A stretch of 64,000 nucleotides of DNA from Pristionchus mayeri (GCA_036245805.1 BTRK01000005.1:49220553-49284552); one strand, 5' to 3'; counted from the first letter of the stretch, positions 22,354 through 34,430 are shown. The notes: a model not told the origin generated them from the sequence alone. Translations and numbers: made by a program.

Positions 22354-23228
22354 CTATCCTCTCCTCGTTGTCACGTGGTCAGTGCGGGAAGGCGCGATTG
22401 CAGCCGGATCGGGAGTCGAGGGAATGGAGGCAGCAGAGGGAGCAGAAGAGGGAGTTCCGGAGTGTCCTGGATAAGGGAGATCGGCAGAAGAGGTCTTACT
22501 AGTGCGAGAGAGTCCGTAACGGGGAGGGAGCGGGCGAGGGGTACGGTAATTGATCAGAGTGAAGTCGCGCACTCCGCACACAATCATGCGAGCTTCAAGA
22601 TTGCGTCGCATGGCCTCAGCGCGCGCTTCCTTCTCCAAGGACAGCTGAGTGGGAGTCAGGTCCTTCCTGATAAAGGCAAGAGAGTCCTTGAAGGGAGAGG
22701 GACGGCCTGGCTTTCCACGAATTCCAGAGAGGAGGGCATCACGAGTAGTCTTGTCCGGGCAGCTTATCTTGAGAGGGCGAGTACCGGGAGGACGATCAGG
22801 AGGATGGCGGTGATGAGAAATCTTCTTCTCATCCCACGCCTTCTTCACCGCATCACTGCCCGAGTACTGGACGAGGTCAGCGATGAGCTTCTCGTCGGCA
22901 GCTGCTCCTTCCTTCAGGTTCTCCTTGTGTCCAATGACGACTGCCCTTGTTTCTTTATCCTCGTACTCCGCCCTGTCAGAGATTACACGAGAGCACGACT
23001 CGTACACAACGCGTGCCACGTCGAGAGTGGGGCGAGTGAGGTGGGGGCAGGGGGAGGATTGGCGAGAGAGAGGGTCTGGAGAAGGGCGCGTACATCAGAG
23101 AGCATGGCCATGACAGCGTCTACTTTGCAAGAAAGCGCGTCCACGCTTTCCTGGGAGGCGACTCGCACCGAATTGGGTTTGGCGGCAGCAGGGAGAGGGG
23201 CCTTGAGAGGGGTCCTGGTTCCCGACAT
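22354..23228 (-). pseudogene. LINE ORF1 (RNA-binding protein) with a frameshift
   Basis: Starts at 23228 (MSGTRTPLKAP), has a short coiled-coil-like stretch (VDALSCKVDAVMAML) and runs out of frame at about 23020-23035, where the other frame continues with VARVVYESCSRVIS and goes on to 22354. The second part (RPLKISCPDKTTRDALL, then IRKDLTPTQLSLEKEARAE) resembles the RRM-like core of CR1-group ORF1 proteins. It ends in a Ser/Pro-rich tail. One indel separates this from an intact ORF1; ORF2 starts 33 bases after its stop. The plus-strand frame 22375-23250 is its antisense shadow. Confidence 0.75.
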
Positions 23229-23680
23229 CGCGCAGGGGAGAAAGCGTTGAAAAGTGTCCCACCTGGTCGAGTGGGATTAGACCACCTCCGTCGGCTTCCC
23301 ACGTGCCGACTAGCGAAGACCAGGTAGATCAGCGACGGCGAGAAAGGGGAGGAAGTCGAGGCGAGAGGAGAGGGAAGGCAATTTCCCTAATCCGGGAGCG
23401 AGGGGGGAGACGACCGCTCGCGACGGAGACAAAGACTAGACTGCAGAAATATTATCGTGTATGCTCATATGCAAGTTCCGAAAAGGAAGAGATTGAAACG
23501 ATGTATGCAGCGATTGTCGGTTATTATGATCCAGTTCACACTGGAAAAGATGAATTAATTTTAAATTTTTCAAAACTGTACAATCATTAAAGAAGAAGAT
23601 GCAGCAATAATCGTTTTAATCACCGCGAAGTTATGCAAAACAGTAAAGTTCGATCTCTTATTTGTCATATTCCCAAAGTA

Positions 23681-24946
23681 CAGGGTGCGGAGAAAGTATG
23701 GCAACATGAATTTAACCATGTATTTTCTTTCAAATCCATCGAAACGGTACACAGTATTTATCAGTGATAGTAGGAACATAACAACAAGAGGTTACTCGAT
23801 TTGACCTCCTTTGGCCTTGATGACAGCCTTGAGACGGGAAGGAACTGACTCAACGACGGCCTGAAGGTAATTCGTGTCGATCTTGTTCCATGCCTTTTGA
23901 AGGGAGTTCTTGAGAGTCTCCAGATTCGGGTGGCGGGTAGAGGAAGCTTCCTTCTCGAGTACCGACCACACGCTAAAGTCGAGGGGGTTGAGATCGGGGC
24001 TGTTGGAGGGCCATTCATTCGATGGAATGAAGTCGGGAAGATGCCTTGTGCACCAGGTCTGGGTGAGTTTTGCGGAATGAGCAGGGGCAGAATCTTGCTG
24101 GAAGGTCCAATGTCGCCCTTTGAAGTGGGAACGTGATCAGGGAAGAAGGGTATTCTCCAGGATCTCCTTAATGGAATAGTGCTTGTTCACTTTGGCACCG
24201 GGCTTGACGAAAACAAGGGGAGTCTTTGCCGGTGGAACACATTCCTGCCCAAACCATCACTGACTGCGGGTGCGAAACTCGAGAGATGGTTCTGCCTTTG
24301 GCGTTGGCTTGCTCGGCAGACTGGGCGATCACTCTCGTATTCTGACTATTGAAGACCTGCTCCACAGTGAAGATCTACTCATCCGAGTAGACACTCGTAA
24401 GATGTTCGGCCCACGCTAGAAGCTTCTTGCATCTCTTCAGTCTCTTTTCCTTGTGAATGGCAGTCAGACCATGGCCCTTTCGCATCTTGTAAGGGTGAGA
24501 CATGAGTCCAGAATGGACGATCTTGCGGACCGAATGCTCGTCAATCCCGAGGTCATGGGCCACCTTCCTCATAGATCTCTTGGGATTGCGTGCAACTCGC
24601 TTCTGCACGAAGTTCTTCTGAGTGACAGCGGAGAGAGGTCTGCCCACTCTAGGACGGTCCTTAGTCGTGCCAAGCTCCTTTTAGCGGCAGATGGTCTTGA
24701 ACACGGTCGGACGGGAAACACGTAGTTTCTTCGAGATTTCAGCTGATCTCTCTCCAGTAGTCCAAAGGTCAATAATTGATTGCCGGAACTGGTGGGGTCG
24801 AACCATGACTAGGGGAAACTATTTGAAGTGCACGTTGAATACCTCTTACTATTTGCTAAATCGTGTTATAACATGTATTAACAGGTTTCCAGGAATGATG
24901 AAATATTTGAGTTCAAACTTTGTTTCCATACTTTCTCCGCACCATG
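23681..24946 (-). mobile_element. maT-like mariner element (DD37D)
   Basis: Terminal inverted repeats GGTGCGGAGAAAGTATGG at both ends (23684 onward; inverted ending near 24943) lie just inside TA dinucleotides at 23679-23680 and 24947-24948, the target duplication of Tc1/mariner elements. Total 1.27 kb with one transposase gene in between. It is inserted between F-box G4 exon 2 and the LINE. Confidence 0.88.
23792..24806 (-). pseudogene. maT-family transposase, broken
   Basis: Start at 24806 (MVRPHQFRQSIIDLW) with an N-terminal helix-turn-helix. Visible catalytic residues: first Asp in VYSDE (about 24378), second in FQQDSAPAHS (about 24095), third in SPDLNPLDF, 37 residues after the second, i.e. 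DD37D. Two in-frame stops (about 24683 after TICR, and 24372-24374 straight after SDE) and a frameshift near 24165 break it; total length is not a multiple of three. Inactive. The family cuts and pastes DNA at TA. Confidence 0.85.
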
Positions 24947-24948
24947 TA

Positions 24949-25497
24949 TGTTTCTGGCCCACTTTTTTCCGAATAAACCTTTGTAAATTAAAAAGATTGA
25001 GATTACTTTTTCATGTCACCACTGTATGCTTACTTTTTAGGTTTTTTTGATTACATAAAATAACTATTCACCAAAATTTGCAGAGACTGTAGATCCATGC
25101 GACCGAAGAACCCGACAGCATCGTGAAGAGCTAAAATTGACGAACCACTCGTGGTAAGGGTTTACAAACGTAGTGTAATATGGTATGATGTGGTAAGTAT
25201 TATATGAAAAATAATGTCACGAAACTTTGCATACGTATAGTTTTTGCTTCAAATTTGCGTTAAAGTCAATATTGTTTTCGTTTTTTCCAAACCGACCACG
25301 TTAATTGCAAAGAAAAATTAACGTACCACTCTCGACGCACATACGAAAAGGTGTCGTGTACTTCGATCAACAGACAACCCTCATCCTGAACGGCATATGG
25401 ATTAACACAAGGAATAAAACATAGCAATATTCAAACGATCTAACAAACATGTTTCGGTCCTGAGTAAATGTGGTATATCATGGTGCACCCTCACCTA
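24949..25497. other. intron-like sequence of G4, nothing else recognised
   Basis: AT-rich, no supported exon. The counterpart of a G5 exon near 31740-31950 was looked for and not found here. Confidence 0.35.
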
Positions 25498-25583
25498 CAC
25501 TAGGTCGTATGAGAACTATGACGTCATGCCGCTTTTTACATACAAAAGGCGACGTGACCTGGTAGTAATCATACTACCTAGTG
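25498..25583. repeat. CACTAGGTCG palindromic MITE, copy a
   Basis: Begins CACTAGGTCGTATGAGAAC and ends in CTACCTAGTG, with the right arm partly diverged. Flanks CCCTCACCTA and CGCTCACCTT agree at 8 of 10 positions, fitting a 10-bp target duplication. It sits immediately beside the splice donor of G4 exon 2; the same donor sequence in paralog G5 (about 31990) has no insertion. Confidence 0.7.
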
Positions 25584-26019
25584 CCCGCTCACCTTCGACA
25601 CGCCGACCTGCCCCACTCTGCGCTGTCCCGCGCTTTTCTCCACGTCATACAAGTGGCGATTCACAAGAGCTAGACGAATGCGATCCTGATAGCAGATTTC
25701 TTAATGCGCTTTAAATTCACTGGATAATATCCAGCAGCTTCCCCTGTGATTTATCGACGACCGAGTGTGTGAAAAGAACAGATCGAAATTACCTGATGGC
25801 CGAGATATCGAGCTACTTCAATCAGCATGTCATTCGGAAGGCTGAGGACGGTCTGCATCATTATTTATTCAAGGTTACAAAATAACCACTACATTTTCAT
25901 AACTACAAACGACGCTTACTCACTACAAACTAACTAAAAAAACTAGATTCTACAGAGTGGAATTTACCATTTCATCAACTCCTCTATTGTCTGTCATTGT
26001 AGAGTGATGGATTCCTGGG

Positions 26020-28386
26020 GTAATTGATTATCACGGATCTCAAAATGTAGGAAAATAAGATCCCTTTGACCATAGTGAGGGCGAGGAAGCCGCCTATCCA
26101 CTTCATTTTTCGAAATTTGCATGTTCCACGGAGTTATGACCTATCGCATTGGAAGGCCGTATTTCGGTCATTTTTTGACCTACAGTGAGCGGATTTTTTT
26201 TGTAATCGGGTCGTCTACAAAGATAAATCTACAAATAATTTATTTACGCTCCGTGCGAAAATCACGTCTTCACATAGTTTCATGCGAAATACTGTTGTTG
26301 TCATCACAATAAGCTAATTTTCGACCTTTCCCGGACAGAAAGCTACGATTTTTATTGTTGAATCGGATTCCCCGGTAGTACCCCGAATTGTAAATTTATT
26401 TTTGGAAATTCCATTTAAGAAATTTAATTTTCAGAAAAAATATATTTTAGAAAAAAAAATTCAGAAAATCAAATTGAGAAATATTTTTTGAAAAAAACCA
26501 GTTTGCGAAAACTTTTTTGAGAAAGTCAGATTTCAGAAATTTTTTGCCGTAAATTGCTGATTACGGTAGCCGGGAAATAGAACTGCGCATTAAAACATAA
26601 AATTCGCATTGTTTAAAATGATTCTGATCTTTAATGGATGGGCACGACAACGGAAAGCCTAATACGCGCAAGAAAAAATATTAGAAATGATAATTAAACA
26701 CTAAATAGTCAAAGTGAAGGTGGCGAATATTCCATGATTACGGTAGCTTACGAAATGAAATTTCTGAAATTGGATTTCTGAAAAATGAATTTACGAAATT
26801 AGTTTTTACATGATTTTTCTTTCTAAATTTTAATTTCTCAAATATTTTTTCTGAAATGTGGATTTCTGAAAATAAATTTATATCTTGGGGTACTACCATT
26901 TTTTGAACAGCCTTGATAATGGACACTATTTTAGCGGAGATTCTTTGAAATTTAGTCAAAATATCATTATTTTGCTTCTGGACCAACGCGATCCAGCAAG
27001 TTCGAGCATCTGAATCAAGGTCATCAAAGATATCATTCCATTCTATCAGTTCAATCATTTCCTTACATTTCTTGATCAAAGAAGTTAGATGACGTTGGAA
27101 GAGCACGCAATTTCTCACTTAAAAAATCGATTTTCAACCCTCCTAATTTTCCATGTTGGTAAGTATCCAGCTCAGGAATGACCCAGCTGTTGGATTTAAC
27201 TCAAATTGTAATCAACAGTGGTGACTGACTTGAGTACATTCTTTCATTAGTGGCTCTCCAGTTGGTTTGATGACCTTGATTCAGATGCTCGAACTTGCTG
27301 TATCGCGTTGGTCCAGAAGCAAAATAATGATATTTTGACTAAATTTCAAAGAATCTCCGATAAAATAGTGTCCATTTTCAAGGCTGTTCAAAAAATCTAA
27401 AATGATAATGTTCAAAAATTGCATTTTTTAAATCGTGCTTTATCGTGTTATTATCAGCATTTGCTATTTAATTTTATCTCATAATAATTATTCGCAATAT
27501 AAAATTGCATAGAATCTTCGAAATTTAGTCAAAATCTCATTATGTTTCTTTTAGACCATCGCGATCCAGCAACTTCGAGCATGTAAATCAAGGGTATGGA
27601 ACAGACTGGAGAGCCAATAATGACAGAATGTACTCAAGTCAGTCACCACTGTTGATTACAATTTGAGTTCAATCCCACAGCTGGATAAATTCTGAGCTGG
27701 ATGCTCACGAACATGGGAAATTACGAGGGTTATAAAAAGAATTTTTTGAAGGGAGTAATTTGGTTGCTTTTCCAACGTCATCTAACTTTTTTGATCAAGA
27801 AATGTAAGGAAATGATTAAACTGATCGAATGGAATGATAAATCTGCTAGATGAGAATTTTTCAAAATTTGACATATCATTTTTTCGACCTTCCGAGCTAT
27901 ACTGCGGAAAGGGTCCACCCTGAAACGGCTGATTACTATTTTTTCTATATGCGTATGGGGGTAAACATCCATAATCTTCAATAAAATTCACTGGGTTTGC
28001 TACTCACCGAGATGCTATGTTTTTATTTGTACTCAAAGTGCAGGTTTTCGTTCATATTTTCTGAAATTGCAGTCCAGATGTTTCCATTTCAACATAAAAG
28101 TTGTTCAAAATAATTTTCCGCTCATTTTGAGCCCACTGCCATCTTTATAGCTCATCTGGAAGCTGACATACAGTAGGGCCAGTTGTAAAACCGGGAAATT
28201 CCTCGCTGTAGGTCAAAAACTAACCGAAATACGGCCTTCTAACTCGGTAGGTCATAACTCCGTGCAACATGCAAATTTCGAAAATTGAAGTGGATAGGCG
28301 GCTTCCTCGCCCTCACTGGGTCAGTCCTACAGTTTATATCGAAATCCCTGATGCAAAATTTATTTTTGTCGATCCGTGTTATAGAG
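26020..28386. repeat. nest of inverted repeats (foldback FB4 and an inner palindrome)
   Basis: Outer arms about 26020-26210 and 28200-28386 carry inverted GAGGAAGCCGCCTATCCACTT and TTTTTGACCTACAG blocks, the same family as FB3. An inner palindrome (26903-27038 against 27266-27401) repeats GATTCAGATGCTCGAA and CAAAATAATGATATTTTGAC in inverse, and a third diverged copy lies near 27520-27620. Further A/T-rich repeats of the form TTTCTGAAAT surround 26400-26880. The frame 26738-27118 is part of this. Confidence 0.75.
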
Positions 28387-28865
28387 TATTTGCAATATCA
28401 GATGTCTGATGGTAGACGGCACGAAACCCAAAGTTCTAATTACAAAAGAAGTTTCAATTAAAGAATTATACTAAACAATATGTATTGTTGACCCGCACAC
28501 TGAACTATTATATAATTTTGTTTTCAAGAATAAGTTTTGCAAAATATAAAAAATCATATATAATAAGTATAAACAAAAGAAAGATAATTGATCGAATAGT
28601 ATCGAATAAGTAACATTGGCAGACGCCACGCCATCTGGGAAGAACACAAACGATGCGCTATATTTGCGCGTGAAACGAATGTGCAACTAAAATTTGAATG
28701 AATTTTGATTTTACCATATTGTTTATTCGCTAATGAATAAATAATGTAAAACTAGGACTGACACAATAATTTCTTAAAATGAGCAAATTACATCACAATT
28801 CATTTGAGTGGGTGTAATATATTAAACCAATAGTTTGCTTAATTGTTTTGGCGCCCTTCGGACTT
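28387..28865. other. no recognisable feature
   Basis: AT-rich sequence just 3' of the F-box gene G5; no polyadenylation signal could be assigned with confidence. Confidence 0.35.
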
Positions 28866-31800
28866 TTATGGCATCTTCATCGCCACAACCACATTTCCAC
28901 GATTGACCGCACGCTCTGCTGTTATTATCACGCCACTCTCGATATGTGCTGCTTCGAAAAATTCTTTCGAGAATAATTCTGAATCCAGATCGTTATAGAA
29001 TTGATGGAATGCAGGTTTGGGAGCGTTGAATTCAATCGATTTAGCGCTTCTTGAGCTTCGCAAGAGCTGAAGCGATATTGTACGGCGTATAGAGTTGGCA
29101 ATTTCGGATTGCGAATTCGCATCGCCTCCCCGTCCACGAATTTCGCAATATGCGAGGGGGCGATTGCGCATTTGGCCTTTAGGTCAAATTATAACGTGAC
29201 TTTGTTCTTTCGAAAATATGGGGACCCATAACAAAGAGAAACTCTATCCGGATCAACAACTCCTAACTTTTTTAAACTCTAGATCTTCCATTTGCATCAA
29301 CGAACAATTGCACTACTTAGCTGAAGTAGTTGCATTTTTTTTCCTGTCGTTCTTAGCTTCGGCACGGCACTAAGCTGGATGAGAGCCCACTGGATGAGTA
29401 GGAAAAATAATATTATTTGCACATAAGACATAACACAGTGTTTGAACCTAGTTTTTGAAAATAACGGATATTGGTACTGTCTGTGGCTCTCATACGATGG
29501 GATAATATCGCCATTCGGGGCCGATCGAGTCAAGAAGTGCAATTCATTCTTCTACATGCTGAAGAACAAAGAGAGCTGCGGACAAAATTGGAAGTTCCGT
29601 TGAATTGGAAAACGTAAACTGATAAAACGTAAGCAAATCTTTGGAAGTCGGCGTAGGAACTTTGGAATTGTTACATTGTTACTAGTATGCACTCTACCAC
29701 ATTTCCTTGATTATATCTTTAATTTCTCTATCCATCCCCATAGCATGCCATGGACCAAGATTGGAATTCATGATTAGATAAAACCAAGAAAATAATTTAA
29801 CCCAGTAATATTGGAATCGAATGGGTACGGTATTTGGCGTTTATCTACCCATGAGTTTCCTCAAATTCTCAATTTTTGCCTATGACCCCTTACTATGATG
29901 GGGAGTGAACCATACGATCCCCTAGTTATAGGATTTAATCGGGGAAATGTAGTTTAAGGAATGCTAATAACAATGTGAGAATTCCGTACCTACATCAACT
30001 TCAAAGGGGCTGTGATTTGTTTAAATTTTTGTACGTTTACGTGTTGTCACGCACCACCAGAATTTACGACTGACATGATAAAAGTTAGGAGACGGACACC
30101 ATATGTATCATTCGATTTTCGCATGAATTTTGCCGACACTGTTGTGCGTAAGCGATGGTACTTATTTTCCTATGGCATTGTTCACTGATAAATGCAATAC
30201 TATTTGAGGCAATTTTGGGATATCGTAACTCTAACCGCTGCATTTGTTAAATTAGAAGTGAATCTTTAATTTTATCCCAATATTTTTTCGGAATTTATTG
30301 GGACCTAATTTTTACAATTGAGGTCGTTGTTTTAATGCACTTACTTCGAGGACGAGGTCAATTCCTTCCTTAGATATTATCGTTCTGTAGCCTCTGATTG
30401 ACAATACGCTTGAAGAATTGGCAGCAAGATGTAGCAGAATTTCATCATCGATATTTAGTTCGCTCTGGAAATATTTTATGGTTGCATATCACGACTCCCA
30501 AGTTGTTACTTCTAATCCCGAACAAACGGTGTTCAAAATTTGAACTTGCAACCCTAGTTGAACGATTCGAATTAGAACTGATTAGAAACAAAACTCTTAT
30601 GAATAATTTTAGTGATTTTCACTTCACTCCCAAGAAGAACTCACTTCACTATTCTGGATCGATTCTCTCGTCAGAGAAGTGATGATAAAGCATTTTTTAT
30701 TTTCTTATTTTCTTCTCTAAAGTGAGGGAGCGTATGCAAGTTACAGCTGCTCATTTCCTTCATTCTTTCACGTTACTACAACTTTTACTATTTAATATCG
30801 TGGCTGATTAAAAGTACATTTTTGGGCTCTGTTTTCGAATCTGCATCCCAAAAAAAATTTGCGGTACCATCTGCAAAATTACCCCGATATTTTGGACTCC
30901 GATAATTTTTGGGGCCCCGATTCGACAACATCGCCCAGTATTATACTTACGCAATTGTTAATGTAGCACTCATTGCTTGGCGGAAGCTCCATTAGTGTGC
31001 TCTTCATATCCACGGAGTCATTGCTCCACCACGAAATCTTCAACTTATTTACACGAGAACAACCGCTAACCAGCTCTTTAAGAAGCCTAAAAACATTACA
31101 TGTGATTATAATAAATTATTTCTGCACTATGGGCTCTCGCAGTGACATTAAATGAAAACACGATCAAACCGACAATATCGGATGAGAACCCAGCGGGTAA
31201 GAACCAAAAAAAGTCGTTTTCTCTAGTCTTTTCGCAGATTAATTTTATCTGTGAGCAAATGCATTCTTGGACACTAGGTCGGATGAGAACTATTGCGTCA
31301 TGCATCATTTGATATATCAAAATCGGAAGTATACTTCTTATACTTTATTCACCATCAGGATAGGAGAGAGATGATACCTTGAAGGCTTCGGAGAACGGAA
31401 TCGCTTATGGTCATGTGCTACTAACGGAACTAGGTCAGATGAGAACTATGACATCATTCCTCCTTTGATAACTCAAAGACGGCATAACGTCACAGTTCTC
31501 ATCCAACGTAGTGAGCTACTAACATTGTATAATCTCCTTAACTTACCACGCTTTTCTCGTGGAATAATAAGAGTCATTTACTACGATTTCGAGACGATCC
31601 TCTAGATCCTTAGAGTATTTTAATAAAAAAGTAATCTATAGCCTAGATATCTAATAGAGTACAACGATGTGGTGTTGTACGCTGACTCACGAAGTCATCG
31701 GCATATTGAAATATATTAAAGAAGGAGTAACACAAAAAATTAGTTGGATGAGCCACTGTTGTGAGTATTAGTAGCGAGCAGTCCGATCATAAATAAGTTC

Positions 31801-32156
31801 CTCAGACGGTTGATTGATAGCGGAGGGTAGTGGCTAGTTTGTTTATGTTTCAATCGCTCTACATACTTATCCCCTATTTTTGGGGTAAATTCGCTACGGT
31901 TTTCCATGACGAGCACAAAATCTTCGTGGTGGGTCTCCCTAGTAATCATTTATAGCAAACTGAACCCTTTCTTTAAATGCAAAAGTAGTACGCTCACCTT
32001 CGACACAACGAGCAGCCTTACACTGCGCAGTTCCGCGCCCTTCTCCACGTCATGTAAACGGCGGTTCACAAGAGATAAATTCATGCGATCATGGAGTCCG
32101 AGATATCGAGTTATCTCAATCAGCATTTCGTTAGGAAAGCTGAGAAGGGTCTGAAG
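28866..32156 (-). CDS. F-box protein G5 (paralog of G4)
   Basis: Minus-strand exons: 31998-32156 (53 codons, LLSFPNEMLIEITRYLG, NRRLHDVEKG: an F-box in one exon where G4 has an intron), a probable exon within 31740-31950 (around MENRSEFTPKIGDKY), 30951-31086 (LLKELVSGCSRVNKL, then ISWWSNDSVDMKS), 30345-30464 (LNIDDEILLHLAANSS) and a last exon ending at 28866 (FYNDLDSELFSKEFF, VNRGNVVVAMKMP). The middle exons resemble the repeat-like C-terminal region of nematode F-box proteins of the FTH/DUF38 sort, but I cannot assign the domain firmly. The start is odd: where G4 has ATG, G5 has CTT (32154-32156), and the nearby ATG (32158-32160) is one base out of frame. Either a different first exon is used or the gene is dying. 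Confidence 0.6.
29660..30010. repeat. diverged copy of the G-tract MITE
   Basis: Shares GTTACTAGTAT, TGATTAGATAAA and TACGGTATTTGGCGTTTATCTA-like blocks with the element at 45094-45620, in the same order, without the homopolymer ends. It lies inside an intron of G5. Confidence 0.5.
31272..31325. repeat. half copy of the CACTAGGTCG MITE, copy b
   Basis: Left arm only: CACTAGGTCGGATGAGAAC and the TGATATATCA centre. Confidence 0.55.
31428..31513. repeat. CACTAGGTCG palindromic MITE, copy c
   Basis: Full-length but diverged palindrome: AACTAGGTCAGATGAGAAC at left, GTTCTCATCCAACGTAGTG at right, TTTGATAACTCAAAG in the centre. In an intron of G5, 100 bp from copy b. Confidence 0.65.
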
Positions 32157-32159
32157 TCA

Positions 32160-33050
32160 TAATTTTTTGATCGTCCATAATCAAAATGCAAAAATACCTT
32201 TTCATCTACCTCCGGCATGGCATGTCGATCATCTGGGACCAAAATAACAAAAGTGGACGTTTTGAGGATAAAGACTAAAAATTTCAATAGAAAATGAAAG
32301 GAAGTAAAGTGTAGAACAAGAATTGAGAATGGAGAGTTCCTATAAACATACAAATAGAGAGAAGTTTGATAAGTAATCCAAGCAATGAGTAAATAAAGCG
32401 CGCCTAATGGCAACAAATCAAGGAGTGACGCGTGATTTACGCGCGAAACACGCTAAATCAATTCGCAATGAACACAAACATGACCATTCATCATGTTCAT
32501 TCATGACTTGCTATTTCTGGACGTGATAGATAAATCGGTGTTGGATGTTGACTTGGAATAATTCAGTTTGCTATAACTGTTTGATTAATTCTAAAGGAGA
32601 TTGTTCTATCTATACTTGACAAATTCTGCAAATTCTCGGAAAAATAATCCAAAAATAGCGCATGTTCCGATTGCAGGCTACATCGGGGTCGCAGCATTGA
32701 CATCCGTTGAACCGAATCTGGGTTAATTATTACACCCACCAAAACGACCTGAGAACAATTCATGACTCCAAACTATGTCTTAGCGGTCTGCGATGGGCTT
32801 CGAAGTTAAATTATATCAATGGACACGTATTACAGTGTATGAAATTTGCTCATGACCCTCAGAAAGCACGCGTTTCCAACTAGACTACCAAGAGTAACTG
32901 AAGATCGTATTCCTTCAGATGGAAATACTACCGCAGTCTCTTCACACTCTACTATATTTCTACATCTATCGATTTAAAAGAAACTTGTTAATTGTTAATC
33001 TAGTACATTTTGAATTTCAGTTGCTGACACGTCAACAGTACACGACAGGT
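32160..33050. other. upstream region of G5, no feature recognised
   Basis: Presumed promoter side of the minus-strand F-box gene. No other exon or palindrome was supported. Confidence 0.35.
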
Positions 33051-33054
33051 TTTT

Positions 33055-34430
33055 TATGTGATGGTTTTTAGTCGAACAGGTCCCTTTTGAGGAGCTCCCC
33101 AGAAGCGAAAACGTCATGACAAGAGGTGCTAAAAGATGAGGCGTGGAAATACAATGACGATGGGGATGAACGATTCATCATCCATTCGTTCTAGTGTTGG
33201 TAATTCGAGAATAACGAGACCGGTATTCCTCCCCCTCTGCCTTTCCGAGCGCACGAGACCGTAATAGAGGAGCACGCGGGTTACGGTATCGCTATCAGAG
33301 ACGGATATCAGAATACATCCAATATGTTCATCATGACTACTGGAGAATGATGCAACATTTGAATAAAAACAATCCTTTGTAAACCATCCATTAATGAGTA
33401 CGAGATACGGAAGTCCTTTGATAGTAAATTGCACGGAATGTCACTTCATCGTGGCATCACTCTCTATACTTACAAGGGAGATCCAAAAGTCACCGGAAAC
33501 CAATCCGAAGTTGGTACACCTAGGGTGGTTCTTACCGTGCTGGAGTATGTGTCTCCATTTTTAGATGCTTTCTGAAAAACCTACTAAGAGCGCAAGCAGT
33601 TCAGAGTAGAGCGAATTGTGAACTCTAGTCTAGAGGCTGCACACGTTGCTTTACGATGCATGAGATCACTAACTGTGAAAAACTCAGCAAAGCTTGCATC
33701 AGCCATGACATGTTTCGGAGTGACGCGAAACTGAGGAAAATCAGCCGTATCTGCACAAAACTCAACAGACTCCCCTTACCATCTCCCCCGATTTCCCAGG
33801 TGTTATCTCTCCAGCGACCACCTCAATGCACCCAAAGATAACATCACAAAATGTAAGGGTTCAACCAAGTCTGGCTATTTACAGTGGACAGGAGACCTTG
33901 CAAGGTGGAGACAGTTCCTGATTCCGATTGAAGTAAATGATAGATATCGTTACTCAATTCCACGCAACAAATGCATAGCTTGGAAATGTAAAGGAGTGTG
34001 AGAATTGGAGTGATACCAGAGAATTCAGGACGGATTTCATTGTGCACGCTCTCTCGTCGTTCAGAGTGAGCGAGAAAGCACATGAAAGGAGGAGGGTACC
34101 CTGATGATCAGGCACTCGAATCGTCATTCTCACTATATCGCGCGAATATCTCCTTTTCGTACACTTCTCTACCGCCTTCTGACACAACGCAATGCTTTTC
34201 GATCGCCTTATCAGGGGCAATGCTATGCTCTTCTGTGTGAGAGGCAGTATAAGAGGGCGCTGGAGGCGGGAAGCTCACTTCATCAGGTCTCACTCTTCGA
34301 ATGCGATCGTTGGTGCCTCCCTCCCTTTCCCAATTCACTCATTGTTTATTACGAATTGTCTGCGTTTGCTGAGATCGTGTAGAATAATGTGATAAATTGG
34401 GCGCATATCCATCTCCCTCATCTCCTTTTA
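33055..34430 (+). other. upstream block of CHK copy B, duplicated at 43820-45900
   Basis: Begins GTGATGGTTTTTAGTCGAA, found again at about 43822. Further matching blocks: GCTAAAAGATGAGGCGTGG (43,9 kb), the GATCACTAACTGTG / CACAAAACTCAACAG region (44.5-44.7 kb) and the promoter-like block at 34190-34290. Small frames here are not supported as genes. The block shows that the CHK duplication includes about 2 kb of upstream DNA. Confidence 0.6.
34190..34290 (+). promoter_or_regulatory. conserved TATA-like block upstream of CHK copy B
   Basis: CAGTATAAGAGGGCGCTGG (34243-34261) sits in a stretch conserved in copy C (45743-45770) while surroundings have diverged. A core promoter is a plausible reading; the distance to the ATG (850 bases) requires a 5' UTR intron or trans-splicing. 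Confidence 0.4.

Larger units (their letters stand above)
19283..23443 (-). mobile_element. CR1/Jockey-like non-LTR retrotransposon
   Basis: The element reads on the minus strand. Its 3' end is a (GAAT)n tail at about 19285-19311, followed inward by ORF2 (19432-22320) and ORF1 (22354-23228, one frameshift). The 5' end is near 23443, marked by TCGCGAGCGGT about 30 bases inside. A 5'-truncated relative of its 3' end lies at 51424-51597. ORF2 is unbroken, so apart from ORF1 the copy looks recent. It lies in F-box locus G4. Confidence 0.88.
17138..25858 (-). pseudogene. F-box gene G4, stretched by transposon insertions
   Basis: Exons on the minus strand: 25793-25858 (MQTVLSLPNDMLIEVARYLG, an F-box, with its own ATG), 25593-25685, possibly a piece at about 23440-23552, 17980-18115 (LLKELLDGCSQLNELTISWW), 17664-17783 (DDEMLLHLAGNSSSILAI) and a decayed last exon within about 17138-17428. 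The 22+31 codons of the first two exons and the 45- and 40-codon exons equal those of paralog G5 (28866-32156). Between them lie a foldback (18170-19208), a LINE (19283-23443) and a maT element (23681-24946). The last exon is out of frame compared with G5. Early exons are intact, so transcription is possible, but a full protein is doubtful. Confidence 0.65.

Noticed and set aside
22375..23250. Long plus-strand open frame (291 codons)
   Set aside because: It is the antisense of LINE ORF1, Arg/Gly/Ser-rich in composition, with no splice or start support.
26738..27118. Minus-strand frame of 126 codons with helical-looking sequence
   Set aside because: It lies in the inverted-repeat nest; similar pieces recur inverted at 27266-27401 and near 27550 with broken frames, so a repeat and not a gene.
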